This document shows positions 8,478 to 15,084 of a DNA stretch of 21,542 bases, one piece after another (position 1 is the stretch's first letter; every line of letters begins with the position of its first letter). The notes below the pieces were generated by a model that saw nothing but the letters and a program-made list of their open reading frames with translations, searched no databases and had not been told where the DNA came from. Source of the stretch: Coriobacteriaceae bacterium (lineage in GTDB: Bacteria; Actinomycetota; Coriobacteriia; Coriobacteriales; UBA8131); assembly GCA_012515495.1 (NCBI GenBank), contig JAAYYH010000097.1, positions 1 through 21,542 on the forward strand. The letters run 5' to 3'. A program made the position numbers and the translations under genes.

Positions 8478-8792
8478 CTAGAAGCCTGGAAGACCCATAC
8501 CGCCCATACCTCCTGTTACTGCGTTGACGCGACTACTTGCAAGCTCCTGCGCTGAACGTAAAGCCTCGTTGACAGCTGCGGTTACCAGATCCTCAAGCAT
8601 CTCAACATCTTCTGGGTCAACCGCCGCGGGATCGATCGTGATGCTCCTGATCGACAGGTCGCCACCGGCAACCACCTTGACAACCCCACCTCCGGCGGTA
8701 GCCTCTGTGGTCATCTGGTTCACTTCTTCCTGAGCCTTTGCCAGATCTGCTTGCATCTTCCGTGCCTGCTTGAGCATCTTATTCATATCCAT
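8478..8792 (-). CDS. ybaB: YbaB/EbfC family nucleoid-associated DNA-binding protein
   Basis: Small (104 aa) dimeric DNA-binding protein of the YbaB/EbfC family, associated with the nucleoid and, by its constant linkage to dnaX and recR, with replication or repair; its exact role is unsettled. The sequence has the typical N-terminal helix (NKMLKQARKMQADLAKAQEE), a beta core with GGGVVKVVAGGDLSIRSITI, the DPEDVEMLEDLV helix, and a Gly/Met-rich tail (GGMGGMGLPGF). AAAGGGA precedes the ATG. A 94-bp gap follows dnaX, and recR begins within about 50 bp downstream, so the three genes are probably cotranscribed. Confidence 0.95.
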   Translation of the reverse strand: MDMNKMLKQARKMQADLAKAQEEVNQMTTEATAGGGVVKVVAGGDLSIRSITIDPAAVDPEDVEMLEDLVTAAVNEALRSAQELASSRVNAVTGGMGGMGLPGF

Positions 8793-8886
8793 GCGATGTC
8801 CCTTTCTCTTCTCCAGATACCGTTCTGGTTATGATCTTTATTACTATACTGATGATAATCTGATTCTGATTTCAAAGATATGGTTA

Positions 8887-10782
8887 TCAGAGCGTGTTTC
8901 GAGGTGGCTGGTACTCTTCTATGGTGATTGCAGCGCCAAAGCTATTGGCTAAGATATCCTCAATAGAGGTCTCGATGCCACCAGATTCCTCGTCCTCGAT
9001 TTGAAAGACTTCGGCGTTACTGCCCGAGCTAACATCTCCACCATAACCGCAATCATCGGAACTGCTCTCGTCGTCAGTCAAAATACCACTGTTATCTGTG
9101 TTACCAGTAGTGTTTTGCGAAACCGCTTCCAGCCTTGTGTTGCTGGTTAAAGAAGGTGGACCCAGTATAAAGCTGAGTGACAAGGGCTTACCGAATACCT
9201 GCTTGACCATCTCTCGCAGGAATTCCTGATTCTCTAATCTCTCCAATGAGGTTTTCGCGAAGCCGGCCGATGTCGGCAGCTCGATCAGTAATCCGCCTGT
9301 AACGGTATTGATATGAGCTCTCGAGCCACCAAGCAGGGTAGCTATCACCCGTCTTCTAGCCTTCACCTCTCTTTCGAGGCGCACCCAGAGCTGTTGGACG
9401 TTGGCTGCATTCTCGGGATCTGAAGCCGTGTTGTCCTTATTTGATGCGCTGCCTGCCGTTGTTGGCATTACATCGTCTTTTGTTTGGGCTACCTCACTGG
9501 TTGTCATTCTCGATGAAGCGCTGGCCTCTACTGAAACGCGAGGCTCCTCAATTGACGCAGTTGAATATTCTGGATTCTTTGGCGACTGCTGTTGGACCGA
9601 TTGTTGTAATGCGACTGGCGGAACAATGATTCCCTGTTCGAGAGCTTCCAGGCGTACCGCAAGTGCCTCAAGAGTCAAATCACTTTGTGGACGGGCAATA
9701 CGCGTAAGCGCTATCTCCATCGACAGGCGGGCGTTTGCGGCGCTGCGCAACTCAGTTGTCAAATCGCCTAACACCAGCAAGATGTGTGCCAGGCGGTCTG
9801 GCGAGCCAAATTCTCGAGCTTGATCGCAATATAGCTCGACTTTGTCGGTGTCAGTATCCAGTATCTCTGGGAGAGCAGTGCTTTTTTCGACCATGCTGGC
9901 GACATAGATGTTGCGGATGTGTATGGTAAGGTCACGGACGAACTGGGCGATATCGGTACCGGACTGAGAGAAAGTCGCCAGCCATTCAAAGCAACCGACA
10001 ATATCGCGGTCTGCCATCAAGGCTGCGATAGCGAAGAGCTGATTATCACCAACTTCTCCTAGCATATTCTCAGCTGCCGCAAAACTTACCTTGCCCCCAC
10101 CGAAAACCGCTACCTGCTCCAAGGAATTGATGGCATCACGCATGCCACCTTGGGAGCGCTGGGCAATCAGGTCGAGAGCGGCAGATTCGGCCGTGAATCC
10201 CTCGATATCACAGATTTCCTGCAGTCTTTGGATTATCTGCTTCTCGCTAAGACGATGGAAGTCAAAGCGCTGGCAACGCGAGATAATGGTTGGTGGTACT
10301 TTGTGCGGATCGGTCGTACAGAGCACGAAGACAACGTGCGAAGGAGGCTCTTCCAGCGTCTTCAGTAGCGCATTGAATGCTGCCGTGGAAAGCATATGTA
10401 CTTCGTCGATGATATAGATCTTGAATGTGCCTCTGGTCGGCGCGAATTGGACCCTGCCGATTATCTCCTCTCGAACGTTCTCAACACCGGTTCGAGATGC
10501 TGCATCCAATTCATAGACATCCGGATGAACGCCCTCGGATATCTCAACGCATCGACTGCAGGTACCGTCTGGATTATCGGTAGGTGCCTGCTCGCACAAC
10601 AAGGCTTTTGCTAAAATGCGCGCCGTAGTAGTCTTTCCGGTTCCACGGGGCCCACAGAACAGATAGGCACTTGAGACGCTTTTTGTCACTACGGCGTTTT
10701 TCAGCGTTTGCTCGATATGCTCCTGTCCAACAACATCATCAAAAGTCTGGGGGCGATATTTGCGATAAAGCGATAAGGCCAC
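8887..10782 (-). CDS. dnaX: DNA polymerase III subunits gamma/tau
   Basis: Clamp-loader ATPase that opens and loads the beta sliding clamp at the replication fork. GTG 10782 is preferred: AAGGAG is 7 nt upstream and the protein then begins ALSLYRKYRPQTFDDVVGQ, the family N-terminus. An ATG at 10872 would add 30 unrelated residues with no ribosome-binding site. From GTG it is 631 aa. Walker A GPRGTGKTT starts at residue 44, the DEVH box lies at 126-129 and ISRCQRFDF follows as sensor region. The zinc module keeps Cys at about 63, 75 and 78, but the position of the fourth Cys is Asp (PDGTCSRC). After about residue 370 the sequence becomes variable and, near the end, very acidic, ending EEYQPPRNTL. 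I see no obvious A-rich slippery sequence for a shorter gamma product. Confidence 0.96.
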   Translation of the reverse strand: MALSLYRKYRPQTFDDVVGQEHIEQTLKNAVVTKSVSSAYLFCGPRGTGKTTTARILAKALLCEQAPTDNPDGTCSRCVEISEGVHPDVYELDAASRTGVENVREEIIGRVQFAPTRGTFKIYIIDEVHMLSTAAFNALLKTLEEPPSHVVFVLCTTDPHKVPPTIISRCQRFDFHRLSEKQIIQRLQEICDIEGFTAESAALDLIAQRSQGGMRDAINSLEQVAVFGGGKVSFAAAENMLGEVGDNQLFAIAALMADRDIVGCFEWLATFSQSGTDIAQFVRDLTIHIRNIYVASMVEKSTALPEILDTDTDKVELYCDQAREFGSPDRLAHILLVLGDLTTELRSAANARLSMEIALTRIARPQSDLTLEALAVRLEALEQGIIVPPVALQQSVQQQSPKNPEYSTASIEEPRVSVEASASSRMTTSEVAQTKDDVMPTTAGSASNKDNTASDPENAANVQQLWVRLEREVKARRRVIATLLGGSRAHINTVTGGLLIELPTSAGFAKTSLERLENQEFLREMVKQVFGKPLSLSFILGPPSLTSNTRLEAVSQNTTGNTDNSGILTDDESSSDDCGYGGDVSSGSNAEVFQIEDEESGGIETSIEDILANSFGAAITIEEYQPPRNTL

Positions 10783-10884
10783 GGAATTCTCCTTGGGTAT
10801 CGATAGATTCTTTGTATCAACTCGTACGGATTGGCCTGACAGTGTAGTCGCAACACAAACCAACTGGCTCATACCCGTTCAGTT

Positions 10885-10890
10885 AGTATA
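10885..10890 (-). promoter_or_regulatory. Candidate -10 box (TATACT) for the dnaX-ybaB-recR operon
   Basis: TATACT on the minus strand lies about 100 nt before the GTG start of dnaX, in the gap after the DedA gene. No good TTGACA-like -35 is seen at 16-18 bp. If used, it gives a leader of about 95 nt. Confidence 0.3.
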
Positions 10891-10932
10891 CGGCAAAACA
10901 AAGGTTTATTCACCGATTCGCTGAGGAGACGG

Positions 10933-11610
10933 TCAGGATTCCCGCTCGTTTGAGCCCTTAGTTGAGTCCTTGTTCAGTTTGGCCTTGATGAGACCGAGAA
11001 CAGTAGGGATGAAGCTGATGACGACTATACCGATGATAACCAATTCGAAGTTTTCTTGTACAAATGGGATACCGCCAAAGAAATATCCGAGCAAGACAAA
11101 TATCGTCACCCAGAGCACACCACCGATGAGATTGAATAGCATGAAGCGCCCAAAATGCATTCGCCCCAAACCCGCTATAAACGGCGCGAAAGTACGGATG
11201 ATGGGGAAAAAGCGTGTCACGACTACGGCAAGCAAACCGTACTTATCAAAGAATTCCTGAGTTTGTTTGATTCGCTCTGGTGTTAGGACCTTTACGCGTC
11301 CAGAGTCGATAATCGCCTGACCGACCTTGTTGCCAATCCAGTAATTGGATGTGTTACCCAATATCGCCGCGACAGACAGCAAGATCAACAATGCAGCCAG
11401 ATTAAGCCCGCCACCATCAGCCACAAATATCCCGGCCGTGAAAAGCAGTGAGTCGCCGGGTAAAAATGGGGTAACCACCAAACCGGTCTCAACGAAAATG
11501 ATGATGAATAGCGGTATGTAAACCCAGATGGGGCCTAATGTGATTATCCAGTCAGCGATAAAACCACGAGGATCCCTGAGCAGGTCTATGAAGAAGTGGA
11601 TTATCTCCAA
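10933..11610 (-). CDS. DedA family integral membrane protein (VTT/SNARE-associated domain)
   Basis: Polytopic inner-membrane protein of the DedA superfamily, 225 aa. Several members (UptA, PopT and relatives) are now linked to recycling of undecaprenyl phosphate or movement of phospholipids across the membrane. The family's hallmark segments are present: an acidic helix motif ETGLVVTPFLPGDSLLF near residues 40-57 and the re-entrant loop with arginines, TRFFPIIRTFAPFIAG. Four to five hydrophobic segments are visible, and the C-terminus is charged (KLNKDSTKGSNERES). TTG 11610 is taken as start because AAAGGAT is about 8 nt upstream. It lies between ffs and dnaX in the same direction. The exact substrate cannot be inferred, so no gene symbol is given. 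Confidence 0.92.
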   Translation of the reverse strand: MEIIHFFIDLLRDPRGFIADWIITLGPIWVYIPLFIIIFVETGLVVTPFLPGDSLLFTAGIFVADGGGLNLAALLILLSVAAILGNTSNYWIGNKVGQAIIDSGRVKVLTPERIKQTQEFFDKYGLLAVVVTRFFPIIRTFAPFIAGLGRMHFGRFMLFNLIGGVLWVTIFVLLGYFFGGIPFVQENFELVIIGIVVISFIPTVLGLIKAKLNKDSTKGSNERES

Positions 11611-11695
11611 GAGCTCTATCCTTTTCCTGAGCCAATCGACCTTCTCTCAGTCGATATGACTGTCGCCAGAATTCCTGTGTATCATCAAATCATAA

Positions 11696-11806
11696 CGGGA
11701 AGGCAGAATGGACTCAGACGCTCACCAGCGGCCCCTTATGGCTGCTTCCTTCCGGACCTGACCAGGTTCGGGACATGGTGCCGTCTGAGCCCGATCTGCC
11801 TTCCCG
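11696..11806 (-). ncRNA. ffs: Signal recognition particle RNA (4.5S-type, small bacterial form)
   Basis: The minus strand carries the nearly invariant SRP helix-8 sequence CAGGTCCGGAAGGAAGCAGC, with its GGAA tetraloop and asymmetric internal loops that bind Ffh. The ends form a perfect 12-bp terminal stem: CGGGAAGGCAGA (11806-11795) with TCTGCCTTCCCG (11707-11696). Further in, CTCAGACG pairs with CGTCTGAG and CACCA with TGGTG, giving one long hairpin of about 110 nt without an Alu domain. Its partner Ffh targets ribosomes to SecYEG and FtsY. The 5' end lies only 5 nt after the veg stop codon; no separate promoter is obvious, so it may be processed from the veg transcript. Confidence 0.96.
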
Positions 11807-11811
11807 CTCGA

Positions 11812-12099
11812 CTAGCCTTCAACCAGTGCAGGGAAGAGCGGCTCATCGCTCTCGATGTGCGTAAGCTCAACCGTTCCTGTCAGTATGTCCACATACTGGT
11901 AGGATTGACGAGCGATGCGCCCACGCTTACGCTCGACTTCCATGATGAATAGTTGCGGGTGCGCCTGTGTGAGCACGCCTTCACATTCGATAATCCGCGA
12001 GCGACCCATATTCGCTTTGACTTTTAGTCTTTTCCCAGTACAGGTAACCAGTGTGTCATGGATTTTATCAACTAATGCGGCTTGTTGCGCAAGTTCCAT
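11812..12099 (-). CDS. veg: Veg family protein
   Basis: Small protein of the Veg family (formerly DUF1021), 95 aa. Bacillus subtilis Veg is an abundant small protein reported to influence biofilm formation; its molecular function is not established. The family core is clear: GKRLKVKANMGRSRI, then EGVLTQAHPQLFIME, then the ending SYQYVDILTGTVELT. ATG 12099 is chosen because GGGAGG lies about 10 nt upstream; an in-frame GTG at 12117 would overlap that ribosome-binding site. The gene lies after rsmA, as in Bacillus, and its stop is nearly flush with the SRP RNA. It has a strong extended -10 promoter of its own. Confidence 0.9.
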   Translation of the reverse strand: MELAQQAALVDKIHDTLVTCTGKRLKVKANMGRSRIIECEGVLTQAHPQLFIMEVERKRGRIARQSYQYVDILTGTVELTHIESDEPLFPALVEG

Positions 12100-12135
12100 T
12101 GAAGCATAACCTCCCACTTCAGCAAAAGATAGTAC

Positions 12136-12144
12136 ATTGTATCA
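12136..12144 (-). promoter_or_regulatory. Extended -10 promoter for veg (and possibly ffs)
   Basis: TGATACAAT on the minus strand matches the extended -10 form TGnTATAAT with one mismatch. It predicts a start near 12129 and a leader of about 30 nt. No convincing -35 is seen at 17 bp, consistent with an extended -10 promoter. The veg promoter of Bacillus is likewise strong. Confidence 0.5.
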
Positions 12145-12219
12145 CACTCGGGTGATTATGGGGTTTTCAGTTGGATTACAGCTTAAAAACCCATACTTGG
12201 TTCGGCTGAACGGTAGCGG

Positions 12220-13107
12220 TTATCTCGTCACATCCATCCAGATCCTTGCTAAAGCGATAAACTCGGCGATGCTCAGCGTTTCACCTCTGATTTGCGCAGG
12301 GATATCGGCGATGCTCAGCACCTCGTCGATAACATCGCTACCTATTTCAGAAGTCGAAAAATAAGCCAACAGAGAGTTTCTGATATTCTTGCGACGTTGA
12401 AAGAAGGCTGCCTGAGCGATCTCAAAAGTCACTTCCAACAGCTCTGGCGGAAGTTGTTCTTTGCGATCGAGGCGAATCACCGTCGACTCCACACGGGGCG
12501 GTGGCATGAAATTGGCTGGGCTAACGCTGAAACTTCCTGAAGGTTGCGCCAGAAGCTGAAGCTTAACAGTGTATGCTCCATAGGACTTGGTGCCTGGAGC
12601 TGCGCTCATTCGCGCAGCGACTTCAGCTTGAACCATAACTGTGGCGCTTTGCAATGAGGACATCTGCTTGAAATACTCCAAGACGATTGTTGCCGCTACT
12701 GCATAAGGCAGGTTAGCGACCAGCTTATTTGGCATTCCCATACACATTGATTGAGAGGTAGCAGCGATCTGCTCCCGATCAACGTCGAGGGCGTCGCCGT
12801 GAATCAGCTTGAATGTGTCGACGTCTTCAGTGACATTGCCCAGCAGTGCCGGCAGCAAAGAAGCGTCCTTCTCGATTGCGATCACTCCCGCAACACGAGG
12901 CAACAAAGCGACAGTCAGCGTTCCTATTCCCGGACCAACCTCTACTACATAATCATCTTGCTGGAGGTCAGCCAGAGTCATGATCTTGCCAACTATGTTG
13001 TCTGCTATCAGGAAGTGCTGTCCCAATGATTTCTTGGTTGCCAGACCCCACCGCTCTAAGACGGCCTTTGTGGCGCGCGGAGAAGCTAACTTTGAGTGAA
13101 TGGTCAC
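12220..13107 (-). CDS. rsmA: 16S rRNA (adenine(1518)-N6/adenine(1519)-N6)-dimethyltransferase
   Basis: RsmA (KsgA) dimethylates two adjacent adenines in helix 45 of 16S rRNA late in 30S assembly, using S-adenosylmethionine. The 295-aa protein has GQHFL (29-33), the SAM-binding motif I VEVGPGIG (55-62), an acidic ribose-binding Glu (AIEKD, about residue 79), the catalytic motif NLPY (132-135), and the C-terminal helical domain with FQRRKNIRNSL. The GTG start at 13107 overlaps the stop of the upstream flavoprotein gene by 4 nt (GTGA), indicating translational coupling; a weak AGAAGG lies directly before it. veg follows after about 120 bp, the same order as in Bacillus. Loss of this enzyme gives kasugamycin resistance in other bacteria. 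Confidence 0.96.
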   Translation of the reverse strand: MTIHSKLASPRATKAVLERWGLATKKSLGQHFLIADNIVGKIMTLADLQQDDYVVEVGPGIGTLTVALLPRVAGVIAIEKDASLLPALLGNVTEDVDTFKLIHGDALDVDREQIAATSQSMCMGMPNKLVANLPYAVAATIVLEYFKQMSSLQSATVMVQAEVAARMSAAPGTKSYGAYTVKLQLLAQPSGSFSVSPANFMPPPRVESTVIRLDRKEQLPPELLEVTFEIAQAAFFQRRKNIRNSLLAYFSTSEIGSDVIDEVLSIADIPAQIRGETLSIAEFIALARIWMDVTR

Positions 13108-13985
13108 GCCTTCTCGTCCACATCCTCGATTGTTTCCAACCCCATGTCATCGGCCTCTGGTGTCGTCTCATCTGGAACAATGTCCTCAGTGATCTCCTCC
13201 GTCAACCCTGCTTCTTCGATGACAAGCTCCACTGATTCCTCATCAACGTCAACATGGTTGTCATCTTCGCTATTCTTAGCGTGAAGCTTGTTGATGACAG
13301 ACCGAGCGAAGGCACCACCGGCATCACGCGCTCGCTGTTCATAAGCCTTTTGCTGCGTGATGATCTTACGGATACCGGCAAGCTGCCCGGGAGTATACTG
13401 CTCAAAATCATCCTCTGCAGGCATATTCGGAACTTCTCGAGGATCTTTGAAGCCGATGAAATTATTAATCTTCTCCAGGTTGAATCCCGCAACGGCTAAT
13501 GCGCTCTTGCTGATAGTGACCAGAGGCTCATGCCCATGGGGATCGGAGTAGCCACCTAACATGAAGAGCTGAGCGGGTCGTTTGGGCTGGGACTTCTCGC
13601 CCAAGATGTAATTCTTGACCCAGTAAGGCTGGAATCGGTCATACAGTGCCTTAAGCTGCGCTGGGGGTCCGGCAAAGTAAAGCGGTGAAACGATGGCAAC
13701 GGCATCAACGCGATCCAATGATGCCTTGAGCTCGAGATAGTCATCGATGAATCTGCCGTTCTTTGTTTTATTCGCCAGTATGCAGATCCCAGTCTTCATG
13801 CAGCCATCGCAACCTGTACAGGGCAGTATGTTCTTCTTGCTGAGCAGGAAGCGTTGTGTGTTAGCTCCAGCGCTTCTGGCAGCACGTTCGAGCAGGTCAA
13901 GCAGTGCGACACTGGTACGGTTGCGCGGTGATCCGCTGATGAAGAGGATGTCCGGTTTGGAAACAGGCTTCTCGTTTACAGGCAT
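13104..13985 (-). CDS. Iron-sulfur flavoprotein-like NAD(P)H-dependent FMN reductase family protein with acidic tail
   Basis: Flavodoxin-fold protein of 293 aa. The FMN phosphate-binding loop is SGSPRNRTS (17-25) and the second flavin segment is SPLYFAGPPAQLKALYDRF near 100-118. Between them lie four cysteines, C56, C59, C62 and C68, in a C-x2-C-x2-C-x5-C pattern. This is the compact [4Fe-4S] motif of archaeal and anaerobe iron-sulfur flavoproteins (Isf), so electron transfer is likely. The last ~65 residues are strongly acidic and low in complexity. The start is ATG 13985 with an ideal AAAGGAG 6 nt upstream. The gene overlaps rsmA by 4 nt. Its physiological partner is unknown. A plain FMN reductase with structural cysteines is an alternative, less likely given the cysteine spacing. 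Confidence 0.85.
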   Translation of the reverse strand: MPVNEKPVSKPDILFISGSPRNRTSVALLDLLERAARSAGANTQRFLLSKKNILPCTGCDGCMKTGICILANKTKNGRFIDDYLELKASLDRVDAVAIVSPLYFAGPPAQLKALYDRFQPYWVKNYILGEKSQPKRPAQLFMLGGYSDPHGHEPLVTISKSALAVAGFNLEKINNFIGFKDPREVPNMPAEDDFEQYTPGQLAGIRKIITQQKAYEQRARDAGGAFARSVINKLHAKNSEDDNHVDVDEESVELVIEEAGLTEEITEDIVPDETTPEADDMGLETIEDVDEKA

Positions 13986-14098
13986 TGGACTCTCCTTTAT
14001 CAGAATGCTCCTGTTGACGGTCTATTGTGTTTGGCTGGTTGACACCCGTGCCACCAGTTCTGGTATAGCTTAACCTATTGGAGCAGGATGTGTCAGGT

Positions 14099-15049
14099 TC
14101 ATGTCCTAGAGAAGAAGGTCACTGCGTTTGCGAAGATCTGTTGATAGAAGTCGACAGCATCCTGACCCTGTAGCGAGTATACCTCTGCCAGTTTCGCAGC
14201 AGTGAAGATCACATACTCTGGCCCACAGATAGTCCCTCTCAATGGGTGCGGCGCCATAAAAGGAGCGTCGGTCTCTGTCATGATCCTATCCCACTGTGTT
14301 CTGGCGGCAGCCTGGCGAACATCTTCACTCTTCTTGAAGGTTAACGGTCCCCCAAAGGCCACCTTGCAACCAAGCTCAAGGAATGGCTCCAACGTATCGT
14401 AGTCGAGGTTGAAACAATGCAACAGAGCCCCAGCAGCAGGCAAACCCTCCTGTTTGAGAATGGCAAGCCCCTCTCCGTGTGCTTCTCGAAGATGCAAGCA
14501 GATGGGCAGATCAAGCCGATGAGCCAGCCGTATCTGTTCTCTGAATACCTGTTGCTGAACATCGCGGGGGCTGTTGTCGTAATGATAATCCAGACCTATC
14601 TCTCCCACTGCCGCTGTTATCGACTGTTGGGCCAACTCAATGAGCAAATCCTCAACTCCAGAATCATAAGCACTGGCGTTGTGGGGATGACAACCGATGA
14701 TGATCTGTATTTGTGGAAGCTGGCATGAATTCATGCCCCAAGCATCGAGCTGGGCGCGCGCCGCTTGCTGCCAGGCGCCAAGTTTATCGTAGGTGTAACG
14801 GGGGTCTTCTGTAGGGTCGACTACAGTAACCAGAAAATCCACGGCATGCGCCGCGCATCTCGCCAGCGCAAGGTCAGGATGATGCAGCATATCCAGATGA
14901 GTATGGGTATCAGCAAACCTGGCTCCTGCAAAAAACACAGGCGGCTCCACCAAACGATTCGAAGAATCCCTGAACAAGGTATCCCTCTGTGCCGGCGGTG
15001 GTTGTTCCTGGTTGGCTACATCCGTAGAAGCTGCATCTGTTGTGCGCAT
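14099..15049 (-). CDS. tatD: TatD family metal-dependent deoxyribonuclease
   Basis: TIM-barrel metallohydrolase of the TatD family, associated with 3'-5' exonuclease activity on DNA and with repair or DNA turnover. Metal ligands are visible as DTHTHLD (47-53), the glutamate in GEIGLDYHYD, His in HLREAH, His in LLHCF, and Asp in ETDAPFMAP. At 316 aa it is longer than the usual ~255-265 because about 46 residues precede the first metal motif. ATG 15049 has GAGGAA about 10 nt upstream. A TTG 24 codons further in has AGAGGG with 5-nt spacing and could be the true start, shortening the extension. It follows metG by 35 bp; metG-tatD is a common pair, so cotranscription is likely. Confidence 0.93.
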   Translation of the reverse strand: MRTTDAASTDVANQEQPPPAQRDTLFRDSSNRLVEPPVFFAGARFADTHTHLDMLHHPDLALARCAAHAVDFLVTVVDPTEDPRYTYDKLGAWQQAARAQLDAWGMNSCQLPQIQIIIGCHPHNASAYDSGVEDLLIELAQQSITAAVGEIGLDYHYDNSPRDVQQQVFREQIRLAHRLDLPICLHLREAHGEGLAILKQEGLPAAGALLHCFNLDYDTLEPFLELGCKVAFGGPLTFKKSEDVRQAAARTQWDRIMTETDAPFMAPHPLRGTICGPEYVIFTAAKLAEVYSLQGQDAVDFYQQIFANAVTFFSRT

Positions 15050-15084
15050 CAGAGAAATTCCTCACTCACAATATCGGAGACAAC

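Noticed and set aside
10783..10872. 30-residue N-terminal extension of DnaX from ATG 10872
   Set aside because: No ribosome-binding site and no family similarity, while GTG 10782 has AAGGAG and starts at the conserved N-terminus.
11635..11655. Inverted repeat ATCGAC/GTCGAT in the gap between ffs and the DedA gene
   Set aside because: Six pairs with a 9-nt loop and no T-run or link to the ribosome-binding site; too weak to call a regulatory element or terminator.
14060..14108. tRNA-like words (a D-arm-like stretch followed by GGTTCATGTCC)
   Set aside because: Only about 10 nt separate the D-like and T-like parts, so no anticodon arm fits, and the segment runs into the tatD stop.
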